Positions 15,700 to 24,608 of a DNA stretch of 64,000 bases are shown piece after piece. The translations under genes were made by a program, and so were the position numbers. Numbering within the stretch: the stretch's first letter is position 1; each line of letters starts with the position of its first letter. The notes beneath the pieces are model-generated. The model worked only from the letters and a program-made list of their open reading frames with translations, was not told where the DNA came from and did not search any database. The stretch is from Brevibacterium limosum (GTDB lineage Bacteria > Actinomycetota > Actinomycetes > Actinomycetales > Brevibacteriaceae): positions 806,001 to 870,000 of the forward strand of contig NZ_CP050154.1 of assembly GCF_011617705.1 (NCBI RefSeq), read 5' to 3'.

Positions 15700-16998
15700 A
15701 TGACCAGCCACGACCAGACGGCCCCGGGCATCGGACTGCTCAGCGTCCTCCTCGGCGCCGTGGCCGCCGGACCGATCCTGCTCTACGGGCTCAGCGCCAC
15801 GAGCGACTCGATCATCGCCGAAATCGGCATCTCCGAGGCCCACTTCGGACTCCTGGCCACCACCTGTTTCGGCGCCGCGGCCATCGGCAGCGCCACCCTG
15901 GGCAGGCTCGCCGATCGCCACTCCGACCTCTCGCTCATGGCGTTCATCTTCGTCCTCTCCGCACTCGCCCTGCTCCTGGTGGCTGTGCCCGACGGGTTCT
16001 GGATGCTCCTCGTCGCCGCCGGCCTGTCCGGCATCGCCCAGTCCTTCCCCAACGGGGTGACCAACCGGATCCTGCTCGAACGCGTCCCCACCGTCCGGCG
16101 AATCGGCTGGGTCGGCATCAAGCAGTCCGGAGTTCAGGTCAGCCAACTCGTTGCGAGCCTGCTCTTCCCCGTCCTTGCAATCGGGATCGGCTGGCGCGGC
16201 GCAGCCCTGACCGCAGCCGTCATCCCGCTCATCCTCCTCGCCATCACCTGGCATTCCCTGCGCACCACGCCGCTGCTGCCCACCGCGCCCTCGAAGGTCG
16301 ACACCGACACCCCCACCGAGGCGGCCGACACCGACGTTCCCACCGAGGATGCCCACACCAACGCCTCCACCGAGGCGGCCGACCGTCCCGCTGAACCGGC
16401 CCCCACGCGTCCGGCGAGGCATCCGGGAATGGTATGGGCGCTCGCCGCCTTCGGGCTCATCAACGGCATCGGCGTGCAGGCGACGAACGTGTACATGCCC
16501 CTCTTCGCCGTGCGTGAGATGGGCTTCTCCCTCGTCCTCGGCGGTGCCACGGCGGCACTGGCCGGCGTCATCGGCGTCATCGCGCGTGTGACCTGGGCCA
16601 GGCGGATGGCCAAAGGAGCCTCGGGCGCCCACCTGCTGCTCACGCTCGCCCTCATCGCCTTGGTCGGGGCGGTCCTCTTCTTCGTCTCCGAGGCCACCGG
16701 CTGGGCGGCATTTCTCTGGCTGGCCGTGGCCTTCCACGGCATCTCTGCGCTCGGGGTCTCCGTGGTGCTCATGGCCGCGCTCATGCGGGTCATCCCGGCG
16801 GCTTCGATGGCCTCGGCCAGCGGGATGGTGACGGCCGGAATGTTCTTCGGCTTCGCGCTCGGGCCGCTGCTCATGGGTGTCATCGTCGGTTCGCCCGGCG
16901 GGTTCGAACTCGGCTGGATCGCCGTAGGTGCCACCTATGTGCTGTGTATCCTGCTCGCCCTCATGCTCATCCGCGTGAATTCTCGGGGCCGGCGATGA
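15700..16998 (+). CDS. MFS transporter
   Basis: A 432-residue major facilitator with twelve hydrophobic segments. The motif A loop between helices 2 and 3 appears as GRLADRHSD, and helix 5 carries NGVTNRILLERVP. The central cytoplasmic loop (about residues 195-245) is unusually acidic and made of repeated TPTEAAD/VPTEDA/STEAAD units. CynX/NimT-like or drug-exporter families are possible; the substrate is unknown. A near-perfect AGGAGGTGA precedes ATG 15700, so translation should be strong. It appears to be a single gene with no regulator next to it. Confidence 0.82.
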   Translation: MTSHDQTAPGIGLLSVLLGAVAAGPILLYGLSATSDSIIAEIGISEAHFGLLATTCFGAAAIGSATLGRLADRHSDLSLMAFIFVLSALALLLVAVPDGFWMLLVAAGLSGIAQSFPNGVTNRILLERVPTVRRIGWVGIKQSGVQVSQLVASLLFPVLAIGIGWRGAALTAAVIPLILLAITWHSLRTTPLLPTAPSKVDTDTPTEAADTDVPTEDAHTNASTEAADRPAEPAPTRPARHPGMVWALAAFGLINGIGVQATNVYMPLFAVREMGFSLVLGGATAALAGVIGVIARVTWARRMAKGASGAHLLLTLALIALVGAVLFFVSEATGWAAFLWLAVAFHGISALGVSVVLMAALMRVIPAASMASASGMVTAGMFFGFALGPLLMGVIVGSPGGFELGWIAVGATYVLCILLALMLIRVNSRGRR

Positions 16999-17095
16999 AC
17001 GAGGGTGGTGATGGCAGGTGGTGAACGGCACCGCCTGCCGACAGTGACCATCTGCCGGCGCAGGAGAAGGCTCGCAGCGTCTCGGACCGTACGAA

Positions 17096-17563
17096 TCAGG
17101 TCAGCTGCAGATGCAGCAACGGGTACGGTCGTCCGGCGTCGTCGGTTTCGCTGCGACGGAGAACGTGGAAACCTCGACGAGTATAGAACTCCACGGCTTG
17201 GCGATTCTGTTCATTCACGTCGACGTTCCTGACGCCCTGGTCTTCGACTGCGTGGCTGAGAAGCCTCGTGCCGATACCGGTGCCGCGCTGCTTCACGTCG
17301 ATGAACAGCATTTCCAGGTTTCCGTCGAGGACGCCGGAGAATCCCACCGGTCGACCATTCAGCTCTGCGACAGTGAGCGAAACGGCGGGGAAGTAGTCAG
17401 ATGACAGTTTGGATTCGATCTCATCGCGGTCCGACTCGGCAAGGAAATCGTGGGTCGCGTCGACCGCGCTTCGCCAGATGGCGACAAGGGGCGCAAAGTC
17501 CTCTGGTCCGCGTGACGGCCGAACTCTCAATGCACCCGCGCTGAGGTCTGGCTGCTCACTCAT
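17096..17563 (-). CDS. GNAT-family N-acetyltransferase
   Basis: A 155-residue acetyltransferase. The acetyl-CoA pyrophosphate loop is QRGTGIGTRLLSHA (motif A), preceded by the strand LEMLFIDV and followed by the motif B region NVDVNEQNRQAVEFYTRRGF. The N-terminal helices (PLVAIWRSAVDATHDFL) resemble the YjaB type. The acceptor amine is not predictable. It is convergent with the MFS gene and has its own promoter region; there is no operon partner. Confidence 0.85.
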   Translation of the reverse strand: MSEQPDLSAGALRVRPSRGPEDFAPLVAIWRSAVDATHDFLAESDRDEIESKLSSDYFPAVSLTVAELNGRPVGFSGVLDGNLEMLFIDVKQRGTGIGTRLLSHAVEDQGVRNVDVNEQNRQAVEFYTRRGFHVLRRSETDDAGRPYPLLHLQLT

Positions 17564-17704
17564 GTCTCTATTATGGCAGGTACGGTCTGAGATCTTTGGC
17601 GTCCAACCTGTTGTTCGCCGGGGAGTGCTTCCGCGGCGTCTCCGTCGTGCTCATCCGCGGGGTGTGAAGGGCGAACTGAACAGAGAAGAGCATCCCAGGA
17701 GAAG

Positions 17705-18490
17705 TCAGCGACCCTGCCAGAGAGGCTCGCGCTTCTCAGCGAAGGCCAGCGAGCCTTCGCGGGAATCGGCCGACCTCAGCATCGTCTGGTAGTGCTTGAG
17801 CCGGCCCGAGCGCATGAGGGCGAAGCCCTCCTCGACGTCGAGCGTCTGGGTGGCCGAGACCACTTCTCTGATCGCCCGCAGCGCCAGAGGTGCCCCGCTG
17901 CCGACTTCCTCGGCGAGCTCGAGTGCGCTGCCGACGACTGCGGAGGGTTCGACCGTCCGGTTCGTCAATCCCCAGCGTTCGGCTTCTGCCGCGCTCATCC
18001 GGCGTCCGGTCATGAGCATCTCCAAGGCCACGGCCGTGGGCAAGAGTTTGGGCAGACGCAGCACCCCGCCGGAGTCGGCGATCATGCCCAGCTGAACTTC
18101 GGTCAGCGCGAACTCGGCTTCCGAGGACGCGACGATGAGGTCGGCGGCCAGGGCGAGTTCGAAGCCCCCGCCGAAGGCCAGACCGTTGACGGCGGCGATG
18201 ATCGGCTTCGTGCGGGTGAAGTACTCGGTGAGTCCGGCGAAGCCGCCGGGGCCGTGATCGGCATCGACTGCTTCACCTGCGGCCGCGGCCTTGAGGTCCC
18301 AGCCGGCGCTGAAGAAGCGCGTGCCGCCGCCGGTGAGCACCGCCACCCGCAGCTGTGGGTCGGCCTCGAACTCGGAGAACGCCGCGTAGAGGGCCTGACT
18401 GGTCGCCACGTCCACGGCGTTGGCTTTCGGCCGATCGAGGGTGATCAGAGCCGTCGTGCCGATGGTCTCGACTGTCACTGGTGCTGTCAT
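17705..18490 (-). CDS. Enoyl-CoA hydratase/isomerase, CaiD-like
   Basis: A 261-residue crotonase. Glu111 in [13 protein letters not shown] and Glu131 in [12 protein letters not shown] stand 20 residues apart, as do the two catalytic Glu of true hydratases, and the oxyanion-hole glycines lie in FSAGWDLK and NGLAFGGG. Length and spacing match crotonobetainyl-CoA hydratase CaiD (261 residues, from memory). It should add water to an enoyl-CoA. Its ATG 18490 overlaps the stop of the acyl-CoA synthetase by 4 bases, making it the last gene of a four-gene operon. A carnitine/crotonobetaine substrate is plausible but inferred. Confidence 0.86.
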   Translation of the reverse strand: MTAPVTVETIGTTALITLDRPKANAVDVATSQALYAAFSEFEADPQLRVAVLTGGGTRFFSAGWDLKAAAAGEAVDADHGPGGFAGLTEYFTRTKPIIAAVNGLAFGGGFELALAADLIVASSEAEFALTEVQLGMIADSGGVLRLPKLLPTAVALEMLMTGRRMSAAEAERWGLTNRTVEPSAVVGSALELAEEVGSGAPLALRAIREVVSATQTLDVEEGFALMRSGRLKHYQTMLRSADSREGSLAFAEKREPLWQGR

Positions 18491-20676
18491 TTCAAGCCTT
18501 TCACTCGTGTGTTCGATGTCGTCTGTGCCTCGGCCGCGCAGCGCAGGAGCACATCGACGGCCACTGCTCCCCGCCAAGCTGCGGTGGTATCCAGTTCATC
18601 ACGGGCCTCGCTGCCGCACTCGACGCTGCGCTCGCCGGTCTCGACCTTGGTCTGGGCCTGTCGAAGGATGAGCGGGTTGACCTCGAGTTCGGAGACCGTG
18701 CCGTCGGCCAGGGACCAGTCGACGATTGCGGTGATCGCCTCGATTGCGGCATCGACATCGGCGCGCGGTCGGCCGCGGACCCCGTCGAGCAAGGGCCACA
18801 GCTTGAGGGAGCGCAGCGCCGTGCGGATCTCCTCCGGGCGGACCGGCAGCAGGAGGGTGACGAAGTCGCGGATGACCTCGACGAGGGTGCCCCCGACTCC
18901 GAGGGTGAGGATCGGCCCGAAGGTGGGATCCGTGCGCAGGCCCACGACGAGTTCGGCGACCCCATCGGAGACCATCTGTTCGATGAGGAACAGCGTGCCG
19001 ACGGACTCCATGGCGCTGACGGCCTCGATGACCTCGTCCTCGGTCATCAGCCCGACCTGCACTCCGCCGTGGTCGGATTTGTGCGCCATGACCGGTTCGA
19101 CGACCTTCGCGACCACGGGGAAGCCCAGCTGTGCGGCGGCCTGCGCGGCCTCGACCGGGGTGGACACGACCCGACCGGCCGGCACCGCCAATCCGTGCGC
19201 AGACAGGGTTCTCTTCGCACTGTCCTCATCGGCGATCACCGGCTCTCCACCCGAAGCCGCGCCGGAGCGGTCGGCGGCCGACAGCAGAGGCAGCGGCGCT
19301 TCGGCCCGGGCCTCCGAGATGTCGGCGGCGATGCGGATGGCCGCCATCGCCTCCCGCACTCCGTGCAGCGGCACGATCCCACGGTCGATGAGGTCGATGG
19401 CGACGTCCTCCGGCAGACTCTCCGGCAGCGAGGTGACGACACCGGCCGGAGCGGGATACTCGGCAAGGGCACCGACGAACGCTTCCAGGGTGCCCATCCA
19501 GATGCTGCGATCGGCACGCCCCCGACGCGGGACGTCGAGGGCCAGCAGGTGCAGCTGTGTGCCGGCGGTGAGCAGCTGGGAGAAGCATGTCTGCTGAGCG
19601 GGGACATCCCCCCAGATGTAGGTCTGGTAGTCCAGGGGATTGCGCACATGGATGCGCGGGCCCACGGCCTCGCGCAGCCCGGCGGCCGTTGCCGCCGGCA
19701 GCTCGGGCATCTCGACTCCGGCGGCCTCGGCGGCATCGGCCAGCAGCGCGGCCTCGCCTCCCGAGCAGCTGGCCGAGGTCAGGGTCGGTGCCGACAGGGC
19801 ACCGTGGACGTGCAGCAGCGAGAGCGTTTCGACGAAGGTCGGCAGATCGTGTGCCCGTCCGATACCCAACCGGGTGAAGAGGGCGTCGACGAGGACGTCG
19901 GGGCTGCCGAAGGAGTTCGTGTGGCTGAGGTTGGCCTGCTCGCCCAACGCCGAGGTCCCGGACTTCAGAGCCACGATGGGCACATCGGCCTCCCGGGCCT
20001 TCGCGGCCAGGGTCTCCAGCGCGTGCACATCGCCGAGCGCCTCGAGGTGGAGGCCGATAGCGGTGATGCGCGGATCGTCGAGTAGGCCGGAGGCGAGATC
20101 CGCCCCGGACAGGGCCGCGCTGTTGCCCAGCGTGGCCAGGAACGCCAAGGGCATGCCCCGACGCTGCATGCTGATGTTCTGAGCGATGTTGCCGCTCTGC
20201 GTGATCACGGCGACGCCGGATTCGACCCGCCGGCCGCCGTGTTCATCCGGCCACAGAGCCGCCCCGTCGAGGTAATCGATGATGCCGATGCAGTTGGGGC
20301 CGATGAGCGGCATGTCACCGGCTGCCGCGACGAGCTCGTCCTGCAGTCCGGCTCCGGCCTCATTGTCCTCGGCGAAACCCGAGGCGTGGCAGATCGCACC
20401 CCCGACGCCGGCGGCGGCAAGATCCCGCACGACTGCGGGCGCCGCCTCGGCGGGCACCGCGACGAGAGCGGCGTCCGGGGTTGCGGGCAGATCCGCGATC
20501 GAGGGGCAGCAGGGCACTCCGGCCAAGGTCTCCCGGCCGGGATTGACCGCCCAGATGGGGCCGTCGAACCCGATCGCACGTGTCTGCTCGATCGCTTTGG
20601 CTGCCGTCCTTCCGCCGATGACGGCGATGCTTGCTGGTTTGAGGCAGCGCCGAAGCTTGCGATGGTCGAACATCAT
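18487..20676 (-). CDS. Acyl-CoA synthetase, NDP-forming (CoA-binding plus ATP-grasp)
   Basis: A 729-residue fusion of the alpha and beta parts of NDP-forming acyl-CoA synthetases. Residues 1-130 are a CoA-binding Rossmann domain ([25 protein letters not shown]). The succinyl-CoA ligase-like middle contains His252 in [11 protein letters not shown], where the family has its phosphorylated His. From about 500 the ATP-grasp half follows ([42 protein letters not shown]). It would form an acyl-CoA at ATP or GTP cost, feeding the dehydrogenase and hydratase encoded on either side with 4-base overlaps. The physiological acid is unknown. Confidence 0.88.
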   Translation of the reverse strand: MMFDHRKLRRCLKPASIAVIGGRTAAKAIEQTRAIGFDGPIWAVNPGRETLAGVPCCPSIADLPATPDAALVAVPAEAAPAVVRDLAAAGVGGAICHASGFAEDNEAGAGLQDELVAAAGDMPLIGPNCIGIIDYLDGAALWPDEHGGRRVESGVAVITQSGNIAQNISMQRRGMPLAFLATLGNSAALSGADLASGLLDDPRITAIGLHLEALGDVHALETLAAKAREADVPIVALKSGTSALGEQANLSHTNSFGSPDVLVDALFTRLGIGRAHDLPTFVETLSLLHVHGALSAPTLTSASCSGGEAALLADAAEAAGVEMPELPAATAAGLREAVGPRIHVRNPLDYQTYIWGDVPAQQTCFSQLLTAGTQLHLLALDVPRRGRADRSIWMGTLEAFVGALAEYPAPAGVVTSLPESLPEDVAIDLIDRGIVPLHGVREAMAAIRIAADISEARAEAPLPLLSAADRSGAASGGEPVIADEDSAKRTLSAHGLAVPAGRVVSTPVEAAQAAAQLGFPVVAKVVEPVMAHKSDHGGVQVGLMTEDEVIEAVSAMESVGTLFLIEQMVSDGVAELVVGLRTDPTFGPILTLGVGGTLVEVIRDFVTLLLPVRPEEIRTALRSLKLWPLLDGVRGRPRADVDAAIEAITAIVDWSLADGTVSELEVNPLILRQAQTKVETGERSVECGSEARDELDTTAAWRGAVAVDVLLRCAAEAQTTSNTRVKGLK

Positions 20677-21833
20677 GCTCCCAGCGGCCGCAGCAGCGAC
20701 CGGGAGATGATGTGACGCTGGATCTCGCTTGTGCCGTCCCAGATCCGCTCGACACGGGCATCGCGCCAGAAACGTTCGATAGGCAGTTCGTTCATCAGAC
20801 CCATTCCGCCGAAGATCTGCACCGCGTCATCGGTGATCCGGCCGAGGGCCTCGGAGGCGAAGAGCTTGGCCATGGCCGCGTCCCGGTTGCTCATGCGACC
20901 TTTCTGGAGGCGGCTGGCGGCCTGCAGCGTCAGCAGCTCTGCGGCCTCGACGTTGGTGGCCATGTCCGCGAGCTTGAATCCGACTCCCTGGAAGCGCCCG
21001 ATGGTCTGGCCGAACTGTTCGCGTTCGGCCGCCCACCGGGTGGCCATGTCGAGCACGCGACGGCTGCGGCCGACGCTCGTGGCGGCCACGCTCAGACGGC
21101 TGGCGCCGAGCCATTCGTCCATGAGGTCGAAGCCGCGTCCCTCTTCGCCGAGGCGCTGGGAGGCCGGGATCCGGCAGTCGACGAAGGACAGCTCGCACTG
21201 GTGGTAGCCGCGGTGGGACACGCTCGCCGAACCGCGGGTGACCTCGAAGCCGGGGGTGCCATTGTCGACGAGGAAGGCCGTGATGAGGTTGCGGGGTCCG
21301 CGCGGCGTCTCCTCGGTGCCGGTGGCGGCGAAGAGGACGACGAAGTCGGCGGCATCGGCGTGGCTGATGAAGTGCTTGGTGCCGTTGATGATGTAGTCGT
21401 CGCCATCGCGCACGGCACGGGTGGTCATCGAGCGCACGTCCGACCCCGCGCCGGGCTCTGTCATCGCCAGGCAGTCGTGTCGTTCGCCGCGGACGGTGGG
21501 CAGCAGGTACGTCTCCCGTTGTTGTCCCTCGCAGGCTTCGAGGATGTTGCTCGGGCGGGCGACGAGCATCTGCAGGGCGAAGCTCGTCTTGCCGAACTCG
21601 CGCTCGGCCAAGGTCAGGCTGATGGGGTCGAGTCCGCCGCCGCCGATGTCCTCGGGCATGTTCGCCGCGTAGAGACCGGCGTTGAGGGCCCGCTCGCGGA
21701 TCTGGTCGGCCAGGCCCTCGGGCAGTTCGTCGAGGCGTTCGACCTCGTCCTCGTAGGGCATGAGTTCGCGTTCGACGAAGTGCCGGACGGTGTCGGCCAC
21801 GGCCTGCTGTTCGATGTCGAGTGAAAAGTCCAC
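20673..21833 (-). CDS. Acyl-CoA dehydrogenase
   Basis: A 386-residue flavoprotein of the acyl-CoA dehydrogenase family. Signatures are CLAMTEPGAGSDV (FAD/substrate loop), NGTKHFISHADAADF, REQFGQTIGRFQGVGFKLAD and QIFGGMGLMNELPIERFWRD. At the usual catalytic-base position, where many members read YEGTS, this protein has WDGTS, so Asp366 replaces Glu; activity or chain preference may differ. Electrons would go to ETF. It overlaps the synthetase start by 4 bases and follows the thioesterase by 44 bases. A CaiA/BbuA-like role on gamma-butyrobetainyl-CoA is one option; a short branched acyl-CoA is another. Confidence 0.88.
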   Translation of the reverse strand: MDFSLDIEQQAVADTVRHFVERELMPYEDEVERLDELPEGLADQIRERALNAGLYAANMPEDIGGGGLDPISLTLAEREFGKTSFALQMLVARPSNILEACEGQQRETYLLPTVRGERHDCLAMTEPGAGSDVRSMTTRAVRDGDDYIINGTKHFISHADAADFVVLFAATGTEETPRGPRNLITAFLVDNGTPGFEVTRGSASVSHRGYHQCELSFVDCRIPASQRLGEEGRGFDLMDEWLGASRLSVAATSVGRSRRVLDMATRWAAEREQFGQTIGRFQGVGFKLADMATNVEAAELLTLQAASRLQKGRMSNRDAAMAKLFASEALGRITDDAVQIFGGMGLMNELPIERFWRDARVERIWDGTSEIQRHIISRSLLRPLGA

Positions 21834-21877
21834 TGTGCTGCTCTCCTGGATTGGGGTAGGTGCGTGTCGGCGCGGTC

Positions 21878-22426
21878 TCAGCGGCGGCGGATGCCGATCG
21901 GACGGCCGATGAAGGCGGGCCGTTCGAGTCCGGCATGGGCCTGCTGCAGCTGGCTGACGCGTTCTAAGAGCTGATCGCTCATCGGTGCGGAGCGGCCGAT
22001 CTCGGTGTCGACGTGGACGAGGAGCTGCTCGCCCGCGGCGACGATCTCGTCTGTGGTCACATTGCGCATCGTGTGCATGATGTGCACGCGCTTGGCGTCG
22101 AGGTCGAGCACGGTCAGTGCCAACTCGAACGAATCGCCCCTGCGCGCCTGCGAGAGGTTGTGGATATGGGTCTCGACGGTGAAGAGGGAGTGCCCGCTCG
22201 CGCGGTAGTCCTCATCGATCCCGATGAAGCGGAAGAAGGCATCGGCGCTGTGGCCGAATGCCAGGAGGTAGCTCGATTCGCTCATGTGGTCGTTGTAATC
22301 GACCCAGGCCTCAGGGACTTCCGAGCGGTAGAGCGCGAGAGGCGCGGGAAGCTCGTTGCCTTCCTGCCACTCCATTCGTCCCGTGCCCTCGAATGGGGTT
22401 CTGATCCTCGCCTCGTCCTCAGACAT
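21878..22426 (-). CDS. Hotdog acyl-CoA thioesterase, betainyl-CoA thioesterase-like
   Basis: A 182-residue YbgC-type (4-hydroxybenzoyl-CoA thioesterase-like) protein. EAWVDYNDHMSESSYLLAFG carries the catalytic Asp and the DHM motif. GHSLFTVETHIHNLSQARRGD and KRVHIMHTMRN follow, and AAGEQLLVHVD closes the fold. This pattern, notably the ASGHS-FTVETH segment, resembles the thioesterase that works with L-carnitine dehydrogenase on betainyl-CoA in Pseudomonas (recalled family resemblance). It is the first gene of the operon, behind a strong promoter with a palindrome. ATG 22426 was chosen (GGAAC ahead); ATG 22447 would add seven residues. Confidence 0.78.
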   Translation of the reverse strand: MSEDEARIRTPFEGTGRMEWQEGNELPAPLALYRSEVPEAWVDYNDHMSESSYLLAFGHSADAFFRFIGIDEDYRASGHSLFTVETHIHNLSQARRGDSFELALTVLDLDAKRVHIMHTMRNVTTDEIVAAGEQLLVHVDTEIGRSAPMSDQLLERVSQLQQAHAGLERPAFIGRPIGIRRR

Positions 22427-22457
22427 GACGTTTTCGTTCCGTCGCATATACCGCAAT

Positions 22458-22497
22458 CATAATGCACATTATGCAAAGGCAGCGTGGATCTTGTCAA
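22458..22497 (-). promoter_or_regulatory. Promoter and palindromic operator of the acyl-CoA operon
   Basis: On the minus strand a consensus TTGACA (22497-22492) is followed after 18 bases by CATAAT (22473-22468). A perfect palindrome CATAATG-CA-CATTATG (22458-22473) covers the -10. It lies between this operon and the divergent IclR gene, so it is the likely IclR operator. Confidence 0.75.
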
Positions 22498-22569
22498 TGC
22501 GTCCGGCGCCGAGGCGAGCCCTGGTACGGTGCAGAGGCGCGCACCGCGCGTTCAAGCAAGGGAGTGCCA

Positions 22570-23352
22570 ATGATTGAGAAGCCAGGTGCCGAGAATCCGC
22601 CGTCCAGCGGTCGGATCCAGTCCGTGGAGAGGGCGATCGGTCTCATGGAGGCCATCGCCGATGGGCCGGAGCAGGGATCGACCATCGCCGAGGCGGCCGA
22701 CGCCTGCGGTATCAACCGAGCGACCGCCTGGCGCCTGCTGGCCACGCTTGAGGATCGCCATTATGTGGAGAAGGATTCCTACTCAAGCCGCTATACGATC
22801 GGATTCGCAGTCAACAGGCTGGCCCGCAGCGCCAGCGTCGACCATCTCATCAATCGCTGCCATCCGATCCTCAAGCGGCTGAGCGATCAGACAGGGGAGA
22901 CCGCCAGCCTGGCGGTCCCGCGTGAGCTCGGCCTGATGTATGTCGATGAGGTCGTCCCGCCCAGCCTGATGACCGTGCGCTGGATCGGGCGCAGGGTCTC
23001 GCTGCACGCGACCTCGGCCGGCAAGGCGATGTTGGCGTGGCTGCCCGAAAGCGATACGCGCGCCGCGCTTGCCGCGCCGCTCACCGGCCATACCGAGTCC
23101 ACGCACACGCAGATCGAGGAGCTTGAGGCCGAGCTCGCGGATATCCGCAGAGCAGGATACAGCGTTGCCGCCGGAGAACTGGAGCCTGGCGTGTGCGGTG
23201 TCTCGGCTGCGATCCGTGCGCACCAGCGCAGCCCCATCGGGGTCATCAGCATCTGGGGGCCGCAGGAGAGGATCCCCGATGGGAGATTCTCAGAACTCGG
23301 CGCGCTCGTCGCCGCGGCCGCGCGCGAAGCCGTCGGGGGATCGGGCGACTGA
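22570..23352 (+). CDS. IclR-family transcriptional regulator
   Basis: A 260-residue IclR protein. The N-terminal winged helix reads SVERAIGLMEAIADGPEQGS, then TIAEAADACGINRATAWRLLATLE (recognition helix) and DRHYVEKD. The C-terminal effector domain begins near residue 95 and contains SLHATSAGKAMLAWLPE and GYSVAAGELEPGVCGVSAAI, typical of IclR ligand pockets. GGGAG precedes ATG 22570. Divergent from the four-gene acyl-CoA operon and flanking a palindrome on that operon's -10, it probably represses the operon until a pathway acid or acyl-CoA binds. Confidence 0.9.
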   Translation: MIEKPGAENPPSSGRIQSVERAIGLMEAIADGPEQGSTIAEAADACGINRATAWRLLATLEDRHYVEKDSYSSRYTIGFAVNRLARSASVDHLINRCHPILKRLSDQTGETASLAVPRELGLMYVDEVVPPSLMTVRWIGRRVSLHATSAGKAMLAWLPESDTRAALAAPLTGHTESTHTQIEELEAELADIRRAGYSVAAGELEPGVCGVSAAIRAHQRSPIGVISIWGPQERIPDGRFSELGALVAAAAREAVGGSGD

Positions 23353-23447
23353 CCGCCGGCCGCCTGCGATTCTGCGCATCGAGGCACCGTGGGGATCCTC
23401 AGCCGGTCCTGTCGGCACCCTCTGACCGAACCTGTCCAGGGGCAGCC

Positions 23448-24605
23448 TCAGGACTCCTCGGAGTCCTCGGCGACGCGGTCGGTGGCCAGCAGGGTCCGAT
23501 CGCCTGCCTGCACCGTGCCCAGACCGTCGGGGGTGAACGCCCCCGGCACCGCGACCACACCCGAGCCGTCGGCCGGGTAACCGCGAGCAAGACTGCCGGT
23601 CATGGCGTTGTGGACCCGCAGTGTGCCTTCCTCGCGCAGATAGATCAGTCCTCCGACCGTCGCCTCGAGTTCGACCGACTGCGGCACCGACACCGGCAGT
23701 TCGTTCTTGCCCGTGTCGTCGATGACCGTCAGCCCCTGCTTTCCGAGCGTGACGATCGCCCCGGTGTTCGCATCCTGGGCGACCCCGCGGGCGTCGTCAT
23801 CGAGCAGCTCGCCGGTCTCGCGATCGAGCACCGGGCCGACTCCGTCTCCGGCGTCGAGGGCGATGACGTCTCCTCCCGGATCCGTCTCGGGGGCGGCACG
23901 CAGCTCATCGGCGTTCCAGCCGTTGTCCGGCAGTGACAGCTCCCATGACTGCTCACCTGTGGCGCGCAGCGTCTTGTCGTCGGTGCTCAGTATCGTGCCT
24001 CGATACTCGCCGAGGCGGCGCACGTCCGAGGCACCGTCCTGCACCGCCTCGCCGGTGGCCGGATCGAGGGCGAGAGCTTCGGTGGGCTCGGCGTCCTCGG
24101 CGGCGAAGACCGTGCCGGGTCCGCGCATCGGGCCGGGCACGTCGACGGGTCCCCACTCCTGCTCGCCGGTTTCGAGGTCGTAGGCGCTCGCGGTGACGTC
24201 CTCGTCGCAGTCGGTCGACGAGTCCGAATCGGTGAGCACGGCCAGCGGGGCGCCGTCGGCATCGACGCTGACGGTGAATCCGGTGCATCCGCTCGGCCGT
24301 TTCGCCTGCCACAGTGTGGACCCGTGGATGTCGACGGCGGAGAAGTCGAGGGTCTCCTCGCCGGTGCTCGCAGAGAGGAAGACCTCACCGAGGTGCGCCG
24401 GCGGCAGGTCCCACCCGGGCTCGACGAGCTCGAGCGGCTCGATGATCAGCGGCAGCTGCAGATCGGAGGCGTCGACGGCGTCGAGTTCGGTCGTGACCTG
24501 CTCCGGCGTCCGGTCGAAGTCGTCGGGGGCCTGGGAGCAGCCTGCGAGGGCGAAGAAGCCGATGAGCGGTCCGGCGAGGACGGAGAAGAGTCTGCGGGTG
24601 CGCAT
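23448..24605 (-). CDS. Lipoprotein with PQQ-like beta-propeller
   Basis: A 385-residue exported lipoprotein: positive n-region MRTRRLF, hydrophobic core, and lipobox LAGC with Cys23 as lipidation site. The mature part shows repeated propeller-type units (STLWQAKRPSG, YDLETGEQEWGPVDVPGP, LALDPATGEAV, VLDRETGELL, LRVHNAMTGSLARGY) where a Trp/Gly-turn closes each blade. Such proteins are often cell-surface scaffolds or assembly factors rather than enzymes. It is the last gene of DsbA, CcdA-like, lipoprotein, 3 bases after the CcdA-like gene. It is a paralogue of the frameshifted gene at 26447-27654. Confidence 0.8.
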   Translation of the reverse strand: MRTRRLFSVLAGPLIGFFALAGCSQAPDDFDRTPEQVTTELDAVDASDLQLPLIIEPLELVEPGWDLPPAHLGEVFLSASTGEETLDFSAVDIHGSTLWQAKRPSGCTGFTVSVDADGAPLAVLTDSDSSTDCDEDVTASAYDLETGEQEWGPVDVPGPMRGPGTVFAAEDAEPTEALALDPATGEAVQDGASDVRRLGEYRGTILSTDDKTLRATGEQSWELSLPDNGWNADELRAAPETDPGGDVIALDAGDGVGPVLDRETGELLDDDARGVAQDANTGAIVTLGKQGLTVIDDTGKNELPVSVPQSVELEATVGGLIYLREEGTLRVHNAMTGSLARGYPADGSGVVAVPGAFTPDGLGTVQAGDRTLLATDRVAEDSEES

Positions 24606-24608
24606 AGT

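Noticed and set aside
15424..17031. 535-codon minus-strand frame over the MFS gene
   Set aside because: Antisense shadow rich in Glu/Gly/His repeats; the plus strand has a full MFS protein with a strong ribosome site.
17792..20085. Two long plus-strand frames opposite the acyl-CoA operon
   Set aside because: The minus strand encodes a hydratase and synthetase with intact catalytic motifs; the plus frames have no recognisable domain.
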